A DNA stretch of 11,403 nt from Chloroflexota bacterium. GTDB lineage: Bacteria; Chloroflexota; UBA11872. The stretch's first letter is position 1, and each line of letters starts with the position of its first letter. The position numbers were made by a program, and so were the translations under genes. Shown here piece after piece: positions 1-6,725 of this stretch. Location: the NCBI GenBank assembly GCA_026707185.1, contig JAPOXI010000035.1:1-11403 (forward strand). Direction: 5' to 3'. A model generated the notes under the pieces. The model was not told the origin of the DNA. It ran no database searches and was given only the letters and a program-made list of their open reading frames with translations.

Positions 1-610
1 CCAGCCAGGCGCGGCAGCCATGCGGCCAGAGCAGGAGGTGGCGCTTCATGCCGCCGCCCCCAACCATGGGCCAGCGGTCGCCCCAGCGCATCAGCACTTC
101 GTGGGCAAAGTCGAGCTGCCTGTCCTCCTTGAACGCCAGGATCCCGGGCTCGTCCTCAATGAGTTCACAGGTTTCAATCGGTACGTCGCCCACAAGCATC
201 AGGCGGGTTCGGTCGGCCACGGCACGGTAGAAATCAGCCAGGGATTGCGGTGTTCCGCGGGCCCAGTCGGCTGGCCGGACCATATAAAGGTCGAATCCCA
301 GGTCGCGCACCAGGTCGCCGAATTCCAGCGTCTGGTGGAGACCCCACATGTTGTCGCAGGCGATCGTCAGGGCACGGTCGCCGACGTGCGCGATGACGGA
401 GCGGTGAATCTCAGCCACTTCTGGATCGGTCAGAAGCGATACGAGCGTCTCGCCCCAGGTGAGCATGATGACCTGGCAGCCAGCCTCCAGGGAACAGTCA
501 ATGACGGCGTGCATGCCGTCGAAGTTGATGGTCCCGTCGCTATGAAACTTCGTGGGCAGCGGGTTGACCGGGCCGCTCAATAGGGCGCGAATCTCTTTGT
601 GGTCCCTCAC
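1..610 (-). CDS. DapA/DHDPS-superfamily protein (partial, C-terminus beyond window)
   Basis: About 203 residues are visible; the C-terminal third lies beyond the left edge. The pattern follows the dihydrodipicolinate synthase/N-acetylneuraminate lyase TIM-barrel superfamily, whose members cleave or condense pyruvate-type substrates through a Schiff-base lysine. Visible landmarks: 'TINFDG' near residue 27 (usual TPF..DG.ID), 'LTWGET' at 50-55 where GTTGE is expected, 'GILAFKED' with the candidate Schiff-base Lys at 161, and 'MVGGGG' at 182-187. The Tyr of the usual LYNVP motif is Gly141 here (VGDVP) and the PYY tyrosine is also absent, so classical DHDPS chemistry is doubtful. The GTG start at 610 is the first start codon after an in-frame stop and has AAGGGA about 6 nt upstream. 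The substrate cannot be told. Family confidence is good, function low. Confidence 0.75.
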   Translation of the reverse strand, partial: MRDHKEIRALLSGPVNPLPTKFHSDGTINFDGMHAVIDCSLEAGCQVIMLTWGETLVSLLTDPEVAEIHRSVIAHVGDRALTIACDNMWGLHQTLEFGDLVRDLGFDLYMVRPADWARGTPQSLADFYRAVADRTRLMLVGDVPIETCELIEDEPGILAFKEDRQLDFAHEVLMRWGDRWPMVGGGGMKRHLLLWPHGCRAWL

Positions 611-850
611 TCGAGATCCCTTCGCGCTGTTCCGGTGACGGCAGCGGGGCCGTCATTCGCCTGCATTGGAACAGAGCGCCGTGTTTCGTTCAACCAGGCG
701 GGGAGGCCGCCGCCGGACCGTCGCTGAGCGGATAGTTCGCACGGAAGGCAGGGATCGGTGCGTGGCACAGTACGAGCAGCGTTTAGCAGGTCCCGTGGCG
801 GATGTGCGTCCGAGTGGAACGCGTGCTGAAGCCAGTTGGAAGACGCGGCC

Positions 851-1870
851 ATGCTGATTAAAGTCGAGCGACTAACGAAGCACTTCGAGCGCCGGCTGCC
901 TGCGCGCCGGCCGTGGGACGTTCTTGCGCGTCGATCTGTCTCGACCTCAGAGCCGATCATGGCTGTTAACGATGTGACTCTGGATGTCGGCGTCGGCGAG
1001 GTATACGGCTTGTTGGGGCCAAACGGCGCGGGCAAGACCACAATGGCTCGCATGCTCGCAACCCTGCTCGAGCCAACGACGGGCGCCGCCCGAATCTGCG
1101 GCTATGACACCCAGCGAGACTCCGGTGCGGTGCGGGCGCGTATTGGCGTCATGTTCGCCGGGGAGCGAGGGGTCTACTGGCGGCTGACAGGCCGCGAAAA
1201 CCTGGAGATCTTTGGGCGGCTGCAGTTCATGCCTGGCCAGGTGATCCATGAGCGAGCGGCCACTCTGCTTGAGCAGCTAGGGCTGGCGGAGCGGGCCGAC
1301 GATCTGGTGGAGACCTACAGCACCGGCATGAAGCAGCGGCTGAACCTGGCTCGGACGTTGCTGCACGACCCACCGGTGCTACTGCTGGACGAACCCACGG
1401 CGGCGCTCGATCCGGCCGCCGCGCGCGCGACGCGCGAGTTGATACGGACGCTGCAGGGAGCCGGCAAAGCGGTGCTGCTGACGACCCACAACATGCACGA
1501 AGCCGACGAGGTCTGTGATCGTGTAGGAATCATCGATCACGGACGGCTTGTGGCCGAAGACCGGCCAGCCGCCCTGATCGCAAGTGCCGGCGTCGAGCCT
1601 CGGCTGGAGTTGCAGCTACACGGTGACGCCGCGGCTGCACGGCCGATTCTCGGTGCCGACGCGCTCTGGTGGGGCGATGTTCAGGACGACGGCGGTATCG
1701 CAGTTGCGGTGAGCGCCCCCGGCGGCTGGCAGTCCGCCGAACGGATTGCAGCCAGCCTCAAGGCGGCTGGTGTGGCCGTGACTGAATCGCGCCTGCGGGA
1801 AGCCACGCTGGAGGACGCCTTCATCAAGCTGACCGGAAGCCGCCTGGGAGGGTCGCTTGAATCAATTTGA
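851..1870 (+). CDS. ABC-2 type exporter, ATP-binding subunit (DrrA-like)
   Basis: A 339-residue cytoplasmic ATPase that would power the membrane subunits encoded next. Visible motifs: Walker A GPNGAGKT (56-63), signature YSTGMKQR (156-163, the non-LSGGQ form common in DrrA/NodI-type exporters), Walker B VLLLDE (176-181), D-loop ALD (185-187) and H-loop His213. The Q-loop region reads IGVMFAGERG with no Gln at the usual place, a variation seen in this ATPase subfamily. Residues 245-339 form an accessory C-terminal domain. I prefer ATG 851 because GGAAGA (838-843) sits ahead of it; a TTG at 836 would add five residues. The end overlaps the TTG start of permease 1 by 14 nt, indicating one operon with translational coupling. 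The cargo (drug, lipid, polysaccharide) cannot be told from the sequence. Confidence 0.93.
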   Translation: MLIKVERLTKHFERRLPARRPWDVLARRSVSTSEPIMAVNDVTLDVGVGEVYGLLGPNGAGKTTMARMLATLLEPTTGAARICGYDTQRDSGAVRARIGVMFAGERGVYWRLTGRENLEIFGRLQFMPGQVIHERAATLLEQLGLAERADDLVETYSTGMKQRLNLARTLLHDPPVLLLDEPTAALDPAAARATRELIRTLQGAGKAVLLTTHNMHEADEVCDRVGIIDHGRLVAEDRPAALIASAGVEPRLELQLHGDAAAARPILGADALWWGDVQDDGGIAVAVSAPGGWQSAERIAASLKAAGVAVTESRLREATLEDAFIKLTGSRLGGSLESI

Positions 1871-2711
1871 CGCTCCTGCGATGGGTTTGGCGCGCGGCGG
1901 GCAGGCCGTGGCCTCGCTGGCCGTGATGGGTTGGAAGGTGCACCGCCGCGAATGGGCCTTTGTCACCACGCTCGTGATCTCGGCGTTCGCGCTGGTGCTG
2001 CCGGGGATCCTGGGGGCGCGTGCGCTGGCCGGCCCGAATCACGAGCAGGCGGCACGGTTTGCGTCGGTGGCGGGGACGGAGAACTACCTGGCATTTGTAA
2101 CGCTCGGCGTGATTGGCATGACCTGGGCCGGAGCCACCCTGACCCTGCTCTCGATTACGCTGCAACGTGAACGAGAGCAAGGCACGTTGAGCGCGATCTG
2201 GACCGGGCGACTTGCCAAACCCCTGCTGATCGTGGGGCGCGCGATGGGCAGCTCAATCGGGATCGCGGTGCAGTCGCTCACGATGTTCGCCGCGAGTTGG
2301 ACGGTGTTTCGATTCACGCTGACGTTGGAAGCCGGCGCCCTCCTGCTGGTGCTCGGGGCGTCGTACGCCGCCAACCTCGCCGTTGGTGTAGCGTTCGCGG
2401 GGTTGGTTGTGCGCTATCGCGCGGCGGCGGCCTTGTCCAACCTCGCGGTCATCGCTTCGGGAATCTTTGCCGGCGTTGCACATCCCGTTGGCGTCCTTCC
2501 CGAGTGGGCCCAGGTCGTGGCCCAGTTCGTTCCGCTTACCTGGATACTGCGCGGATTGCGCGCCGCGCTGGTGTTTGCCGACGCCGGCGAGGCCGTGCGG
2601 TCGGCCGCCGTGCTGCTGCTCATGGCGTCCGCGTACGGTGCGATTTCGATCTGGATTTTTGGGGCGCTGGAGCGGTCCGCCAGGCGTCACGGCGTTATTG
2701 ACGCGATATGA
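1857..2711 (+). CDS. ABC-2 type exporter, permease subunit 1
   Basis: A 284-residue polytopic membrane protein. Hydrophobic segments are seen at about residues 34-53, 78-100, 122-150, 158-183, 192-213 and 246-270, i.e. the six-helix ABC-2 permease plan. The stretch PLTWILRGLRAAL (226-238) matches the conserved end of ABC-2 permeases (LP..Y/W...LR). The N-terminal 'HRREWAF' just before helix 1 is also typical. The TTG start at 1857 is chosen because GGGAGGG lies directly upstream at good spacing, whereas the first in-frame ATG (1881) has no ribosome-binding site. It overlaps the ATPase gene by 14 nt and shares an ATGA stop/start with permease 2. It should pair with the adjacent permease to form a heterodimeric channel. 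Cargo unknown. Confidence 0.88.
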   Translation: MNQFDAPAMGLARGGQAVASLAVMGWKVHRREWAFVTTLVISAFALVLPGILGARALAGPNHEQAARFASVAGTENYLAFVTLGVIGMTWAGATLTLLSITLQREREQGTLSAIWTGRLAKPLLIVGRAMGSSIGIAVQSLTMFAASWTVFRFTLTLEAGALLLVLGASYAANLAVGVAFAGLVVRYRAAAALSNLAVIASGIFAGVAHPVGVLPEWAQVVAQFVPLTWILRGLRAALVFADAGEAVRSAAVLLLMASAYGAISIWIFGALERSARRHGVIDAI

Positions 2712-3538
2712 GGCCCTTCGCAGGCACACGACGCGCGCTGGCCCTGGCCGCCTGGGCCTCGTTCGTCCGCGAGTGGCGGGAGTTCGGGCGGCAGAAGCTG
2801 TTCTACGTCTCGACGCTGCTGGCGCTTGCCCTGCTGTTGACGACTAGGCTGCTCGCCGAGCGCGCGTTCGGAAGCGAAGGGTTTGAAGCCAGTGGAGGCG
2901 GGTCGAACTTCATCGGCTACGTGGCGCTGGGATGGCTGGCCTTGCAGATTGCTCAACAGGGGCTATACAGCGGCCAGGGGTACCTCCGCTGGGCAAGCGA
3001 GGCCGGCGTGCTTCCACACGTCTGGGCCACGCCGTGTCCACGCTGGATCCCGATCGTGGGCGTGACGGGCTGGGAAATTGCCCAGTGGACGGTCATGCTT
3101 GGCGTGCTGGCAGTAGCGCTGCTCTTCTTGCCGGACGCGGCGCCTGCTGCGTTCAATCCGCTGGTTATTCCCGTGTTCGCCCTGGCCCTGATCGCGTTCT
3201 GGGGACTTGGAATCGCCTTTGCGGGGGTGGGGCTTGCCCAACGGCAGCCGGCCCTGGCTTCGATCTTCGTCGTCCTGATATTCACCATGGCCGGTTCCAC
3301 GTTTCCCGTGGCGATGCTGCCGTGGGAAGTTCGCTGGGTGAGCCTGGCGCTGCCGTATACCTACGTGATCGACGCCATGCGGCACACCCTGCTGGGGACG
3401 CCAACGATCGTGCCGTTTGAAGTCGAACTCGGTGTGCTGGCCGCCAGTGCGATTGGCGGTGTGCTGGGCGGGATCTGGCTCTTTAACCGCGTTGCGAACC
3501 GGGCCACGCGACGTGGGCTGATCGGACTGTATACGTAA
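2708..3538 (+). CDS. ABC-2 type exporter, permease subunit 2
   Basis: A 276-residue membrane protein of the ABC-2 permease type and last gene of the three-gene exporter operon. Hydrophobic stretches lie near residues 31-49, 66-88, 120-141, 150-175, 183-203 and 240-261. The conserved closing motif is LPYTYVIDAMRHTLLG (215-230), followed by a helix and a basic tail. The N-terminal 'FVREWREFGRQKLFYVST' is the usual amphipathic start before helix 1. The ATG overlaps the preceding stop (ATGA), so its translation is probably coupled to permease 1. The two permeases differ clearly in sequence, so this is a hetero-dimeric exporter. Only a short spacer with a hairpin separates it from the convergent propeller gene. 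Confidence 0.88.
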   Translation: MRPFAGTRRALALAAWASFVREWREFGRQKLFYVSTLLALALLLTTRLLAERAFGSEGFEASGGGSNFIGYVALGWLALQIAQQGLYSGQGYLRWASEAGVLPHVWATPCPRWIPIVGVTGWEIAQWTVMLGVLAVALLFLPDAAPAAFNPLVIPVFALALIAFWGLGIAFAGVGLAQRQPALASIFVVLIFTMAGSTFPVAMLPWEVRWVSLALPYTYVIDAMRHTLLGTPTIVPFEVELGVLAASAIGGVLGGIWLFNRVANRATRRGLIGLYT

Positions 3539-3559
3539 GAAAGCGCGGCACGCGCGGTC

Positions 3560-3589
3560 GGCCGAGGCCCGCGAGAAGCGGAATCGGCC
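3560..3589. terminator. Compound hairpin between convergent genes, possible bidirectional terminator
   Basis: GGCCGA (3560-3565) pairs with TCGGCC (3584-3589). Nested inside, CCGC (3569-3572) pairs with GCGG (3578-3581) around a GAGAA loop. The structure lies between the stop of the ABC operon (3538) and the stop of the oppositely oriented propeller gene (3626), where both messages need to end. No T-run follows on either strand, so it is not a textbook intrinsic terminator; it may be only a 3'-end stabilising hairpin. Confidence 0.35.
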
Positions 3590-3591
3590 AT

Positions 3592-3620
3592 CCGGTAACC
3601 GGACCCGTCGGGACCCGTCC
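3592..3620. repeat. Small inverted repeat followed by a 10-bp tandem repeat
   Basis: CCGGTAACCGG (3592-3602) is an inverted repeat centred on a single A. It overlaps two consecutive copies of a 10-bp unit, GGACCCGTCG and GGACCCGTCC (3601-3620), which differ only in the last base. The repeats lie in the spacer between the convergent ABC permease and propeller genes. They may add to mRNA 3'-end structure; no known element is recognised. Confidence 0.4.
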
Positions 3621-3625
3621 GCCCC

Positions 3626-4606
3626 CTAGTTGGGACTAATGGCCACCGCCCGGATCTCGCCGAACTCCCGCTCCAGCTTGCGCCAAGTCCCGCCGCCGTC
3701 ATCGCTCAGGTAGATGTAGCCGTAGATGCTGGCTGCCGCCACGCAGTCGGGTACATCCACATGCGCGCTGAAGCAGTAGACGACCGAGTTTGGCGTCACC
3801 GGCAGTTCGGGCGTGTCCCAGGTGGCGCCGCCATCGACGGTGCGGCGGATTGCGCCGGTGACGCCGGGAATGCCGTTGCCGTTGCCCACGAACATGACGT
3901 CGGGATTGTCCGGACGAACCAGGATGTTGCGGCAATAGGACGAGCCGCCGGGGTCAAAGCTGGGGAATTTGTGGTGGTCCCAGCTGTCGCCTTCATCCGT
4001 GCTGATGGCCAGGCCGAAGGGGCTGGTGGAGTACACCAGCGTGGGGTCGCCGGGGCGGATGGCCAGGCCGTGAATATCGTCGTACATCAGCTGCGGACCG
4101 ACGTTGGCGAGCGCTGTCCAGGAATCGCCGCCGTCTTTGCTTCGATAGAGACCAGCGACCTCGACCCCGGCCCAGACGGTCTGGTGATCGCGCGGATCCA
4201 CAAGCACGGTGGTGGTACGCGGCGGGTCGATTGGGCCGTTCATGTTCACGTTGACCGGCAGCTCTTCCCAGGTCGCACCGTCGTCTCTGGACCGGAATAC
4301 GCCGGGGCGTGTTCCGGCAAAGAGAATGTTCGGATCGACTGGATCGACGGTGATGGTCCAGATGTGGATGCCGTCAATGGGCGTGTCGAGCTGTTCCCAG
4401 GTCTCACCCTGGTCTTCGCTGCGAAAGACGCCGACATCGGTGCCGGCTATTACACGGTTGGGGTTGTTCGGATAGACCGTGACGGCTCGGACGTTGCTTT
4501 CGGTCGGCACCGGACTTCGAACCTGATTCCAGGACGAGCCGCCGTCGGAACTCACATTCAGGCCGCCACCGACCGTGCCCACATACATCGTGAAGTCTTG
4601 CGCCAT
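3626..4606 (-). CDS. Seven-bladed beta-propeller protein with Asp-box (BNR) repeats
   Basis: A 326-residue protein made almost entirely of repeats of about 45 residues. Seven Asp-box motifs (S/T-x-D-x-G-x-x-W) are visible at about residues 20, 63, 106, 156, 202, 256 and 301, for example SSDGGSSW, SEDQGETW and SDDGGGTW. Repeats also carry V.P..P...AGT..GVFRS-type strands. This is the sortilin/BNR 'WD40/YVTN/BNR-like' propeller plan. Sialidase catalytic residues cannot be assigned, so a glycosidase call is unsafe. The ATG at 4606 has AAGGTG 8 nt upstream and starts right before blade 1. A GTG at 4648 would add 14 residues but lacks a ribosome-binding site. No signal peptide is seen, so the protein appears cytoplasmic. 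A role in binding is likely but unproven. Confidence 0.82.
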   Translation of the reverse strand: MAQDFTMYVGTVGGGLNVSSDGGSSWNQVRSPVPTESNVRAVTVYPNNPNRVIAGTDVGVFRSEDQGETWEQLDTPIDGIHIWTITVDPVDPNILFAGTRPGVFRSRDDGATWEELPVNVNMNGPIDPPRTTTVLVDPRDHQTVWAGVEVAGLYRSKDGGDSWTALANVGPQLMYDDIHGLAIRPGDPTLVYSTSPFGLAISTDEGDSWDHHKFPSFDPGGSSYCRNILVRPDNPDVMFVGNGNGIPGVTGAIRRTVDGGATWDTPELPVTPNSVVYCFSAHVDVPDCVAAASIYGYIYLSDDGGGTWRKLEREFGEIRAVAISPN

Positions 4607-4806
4607 TGCAGTCACACCTTGCGGCAGTCCGAATGCCGCGCCCGTCACAGCCGGGACGTCCGCCGAACCGACGCGTGAATAGCCGTCGTGTCCCTAGTCT
4701 AACGAGGCGCGGCGTTGACGATCGGTCGTAGTCAAAGGGTCCTAGGTCCACCTGCCGATGCGGTGATTGAGCCGACGGGCCAAAGAGTGATCGGTGATAA
4801 GCCCTT

Positions 4807-5673
4807 CTAATCGGGCAGCGTTGCGCGAAGCGAGAACATGGTCGGCGCCTGGCCGGATTGAGCAGGCAATCGCCACCAGCCGTCCTGGCCTTTGACCATG
4901 CTCGGCAAGGCCCGGTACGCCGAGACTGCGTATTCCCGCAGTGCCTCGATGCGGAATCCGGCTTGAATGAAGGCGTTCACGATCTCGCCGAGGCCGTGAT
5001 CCCACTCGTAGTTCACGGTGTGCTCGATTTGGATAGCAGATTCCACGTAGGTACCGGGCTCGTCGTATCGGTGCGCAGGGCCTTCGAAGTACGAACCGAC
5101 GAGTTCAAGTCGGCCGTCAGAACGATCGTGATCCAGCGTGTGAAAGATTGGGTGCCCGTCGCGGATGTATGCCATTCCGCCGGGTCGTGTGAGGCGACGC
5201 AGGACGCGCGCCCAGGCGGCGACATCCGGCAGCCAGCACAGCACGCCTTCGCTGGCATAAACGATGTCGTAGGTCCGCCGGAGAACCTCTGGCGCTTCAT
5301 ATACATCAGCCAGCACGAATTCTGCGGGTGTTTGCGTACGGCGACTAATTTCGCGTGCTGCGTCAATTGCCGGCGGCGAGAAGTCGAGACCTGTTACCTG
5401 GGCGCCGAGCCGTGCCCAGGAGTGCGTATCCAGGCCGATGTGGCATTGCAGGTGGAGAAGAGACTGGCCGCGGACGTCGCCAATCTCTTCTCGATCCAGT
5501 TTGACGGCCTTGCCGATCCTGCTGGGCTCCGCGATAAACCCTTCGACGTCATAGCCAGGTGATGCGAGGTGCGCGGCCGCGCGGTCATTCCAGTTGGCCA
5601 GGTTGGCCTCGCGCTCCTCGGCGCGGCCGGCCCAGACGTCTGCACGGGTCTCAAAGTCGTCAGATGAGCGCAT
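4807..5673 (-). CDS. Class I SAM-dependent methyltransferase
   Basis: A 288-residue cytoplasmic enzyme of the Rossmann-fold methyltransferase class. Motif I is the variant LLHLQCHIGLDT (72-83), used in a subfamily in place of LD.GCG.G. The acidic residue ending strand 2 is Asp97 in VTGLDFSPPAI. The motif II region is FVLADVYEAPE (119-129), followed by YDIVYASEGVLCWLPD (135-150), and LTRPGGMAYIRDGHP marks the post-motif region. The C-terminal half ('SYFEGPAHRYDEPGTYV', 'YEWDHGLGEIVNAF') should form the acceptor pocket. The acceptor is unknown. The ATG at 5673 has no clear Shine-Dalgarno sequence, so translation may be leaderless or coupled to processing of the tRNA-Lys transcript just upstream on the same strand. 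The propeller gene follows after about 200 bp and may be independent. Confidence 0.88.
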   Translation of the reverse strand: MRSSDDFETRADVWAGRAEEREANLANWNDRAAAHLASPGYDVEGFIAEPSRIGKAVKLDREEIGDVRGQSLLHLQCHIGLDTHSWARLGAQVTGLDFSPPAIDAAREISRRTQTPAEFVLADVYEAPEVLRRTYDIVYASEGVLCWLPDVAAWARVLRRLTRPGGMAYIRDGHPIFHTLDHDRSDGRLELVGSYFEGPAHRYDEPGTYVESAIQIEHTVNYEWDHGLGEIVNAFIQAGFRIEALREYAVSAYRALPSMVKGQDGWWRLPAQSGQAPTMFSLRATLPD

Positions 5674-5724
5674 GGAAGAGTAAAGCCGGACCTTAGTTCG
5701 CGCAGTCAGCGAGGAAGCTGTTCG

Positions 5725-5800
5725 TGGTACCCCCGGTAGGACTCGAACCTACAACCAACTGATTAAGAGTCAGCTGCTCTTCCAATTGAGCTACGGAGGC
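5725..5800 (-). tRNA. tRNA-Lys (anticodon CUU), CCA encoded
   Basis: A 76-nt cloverleaf can be folded on the minus strand. The acceptor is GCCTCCG pairing with CGGGGGT (one G-T and one T-G wobble), the D stem GCTC/GAGC, the anticodon stem GCTGA/TCAGT around loop CTCTTAA, a 5-nt variable loop, and the T stem GTAGG/CCTAC with loop TTCGAGT. Discriminator A is followed by a genomically encoded CCA. The anticodon CUU reads AAG, i.e. lysine. The methyltransferase gene follows 51 bp downstream in the same direction. Confidence 0.96.
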
Positions 5801-5887
5801 TCGCGCGTTCGCGGAGCCGGAGCCCGCGAGCGACGCCGACGATGGTAGCAACACCGACGGTCGGCTCCGAGTGTCTCCGGACTGAAA

Positions 5888-5903
5888 CGTGAGGCGCTTC
5901 ACG
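5888..5903. promoter_or_regulatory. CRP/FNR-like palindrome upstream of the anchored envelope gene
   Basis: CGTGA-GGCGCT-TCACG is a perfect 5-bp inverted repeat with a 6-bp spacer. It contains the GTGA-N6-TCAC core of CRP-family sites (TGTGA-N6-TCACA). It lies about 33 bp upstream of the GTG at 5937, and a second pair, TCACC (5906-5910) and GGTGA (5920-5924), follows. It is also 88 bp upstream of the divergent tRNA-Lys 5' end. No regulator gene is in the window, so the assignment rests on sequence alone. Confidence 0.35.
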
Positions 5904-5936
5904 ATTCACCCGGCTCGATGGTGAGACGATAGTGGT

Positions 5937-6641
5937 GTGGCGGCTTGCTTGATGGGTGTCCTCATGCGGTGGAAGTTTTCGGCTCGTTTGACGTCGGTAA
6001 TCGTATTGGCGGTGATCTCGCTGGCCGTCGGCGGGGCAGCGCTTGGTTTGGCGCTGGCTCGCGGCGGATCGGCCGACTCCTCGGAACGAGTAGTTGCGCA
6101 CATGGAGAACGAGCGGTCCAAGACCAAGGCCGATTCGCGAGTGTCCGGGCGGGGTCACGACGAGTGGGATAACGACCGCTATTCGCGCTCCGAGCGACAG
6201 CGCTCTGGCGATCGGTACGAGCGGAGCAAGGACGGTCGTGGTCGCTTCCACGATTGGTGGGGCTCCCGGCGCGTGATTGTCGTGCCGCGGATTGAAGTGT
6301 CTCCGCGCGAATTCTTCCGTGGCGACTCCCCTTTCATGCGCCGATTCGAGCGCATCGCGCCTGAGCGGCAAGCCGTACAGGCAGGCGGCATGGTGATTGC
6401 CGTAGGCGAGGTGACGGCCGTGCGCGACGACTTCATAGAGATGTTCACTATGCTGGGCAACGAGGTGACCATTGACCTCAGCCAGCTCGAAACCGGCATC
6501 AAGCCGGAGGTGGGCGCGGCGGCAATTGTGATCGCCGAGCGTGACGGCGACGGCTACGTTGCCCGATCGATGGACCTGCTTGACGTTCGCCTCTCGGAGA
6601 TGCTGGAGGGCATGCGCGCCCGGTCGCGCTCAGGGTCCTAG
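5937..6641 (+). CDS. Membrane-anchored protein with charged linker and DUF5666-like domain
   Basis: A 234-residue protein of unknown function. One hydrophobic segment at about residues 19-41 (LTSVIVLAVISLAVGGAALG region) acts as an N-terminal anchor or uncleaved signal. It is followed by a very polar linker (about 50-110) rich in Arg, Ser, Asp and Glu (for example 'DRYSRSERQRSGDRYERSKD'), probably disordered and outside the membrane. A beta-rich domain at about 148-218 begins 'GGMVIAVGEVTAVRDDFIEM' and continues 'NEVTIDLS', resembling the small OB-like DUF5666 fold; this is a by-eye match. The start is uncertain: GTG 5937, ATG 5952 and ATG 5964 are in frame, and the last (MRWKFSARL) would give the neatest N-terminus. 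The membrane gene at 6726 follows in the same direction after 84 bp. Confidence 0.72.
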   Translation: MAACLMGVLMRWKFSARLTSVIVLAVISLAVGGAALGLALARGGSADSSERVVAHMENERSKTKADSRVSGRGHDEWDNDRYSRSERQRSGDRYERSKDGRGRFHDWWGSRRVIVVPRIEVSPREFFRGDSPFMRRFERIAPERQAVQAGGMVIAVGEVTAVRDDFIEMFTMLGNEVTIDLSQLETGIKPEVGAAAIVIAERDGDGYVARSMDLLDVRLSEMLEGMRARSRSGS

Positions 6642-6696
6642 GGCGATTCATCCGGCCTGCCCGTCCGCGCCGCACGGGTAGAGTGTTCGCGCAGGC

Positions 6697-6711
6697 GCCG
6701 GCAAACCCGGC
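6697..6711 (+). other. Short intercistronic hairpin
   Basis: GCCGG (6697-6701) and CCGGC (6707-6711) can pair around a CAAAC loop. The hairpin sits 14 nt upstream of the ATG at 6726, close to its ribosome-binding region (GGTGGCGGTGA). It has no T-run. It may tune translation of the second gene or protect the end of the first message. Confidence 0.3.
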
Positions 6712-6725
6712 CAGGTGGCGGTGAA

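Noticed and set aside
20..583. Plus-strand open frame (187 codons) opposite the DapA-like gene
   Set aside because: The minus strand gives a coherent aldolase-superfamily pattern with a start and ribosome-binding site; the plus-strand frame has no family features.
750..835. T-box-like bases (GAGTGGAACGCG at about 812-823) ahead of the ABC operon
   Set aside because: The T-box core TGGNACCGCG is missing a C, no stem I or specifier loop can be folded convincingly, and there is no terminator.
3761..4678. Long plus-strand open frame (about 305 codons) opposite the propeller gene
   Set aside because: Its translation has no recognisable motif or fold, while the minus strand has seven clear Asp-box repeats; long antisense frames are common at this GC content.
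4858..5562. Plus-strand open frame (234 codons) opposite the methyltransferase
   Set aside because: The minus strand has the methyltransferase motifs; this frame reads as an antisense shadow.
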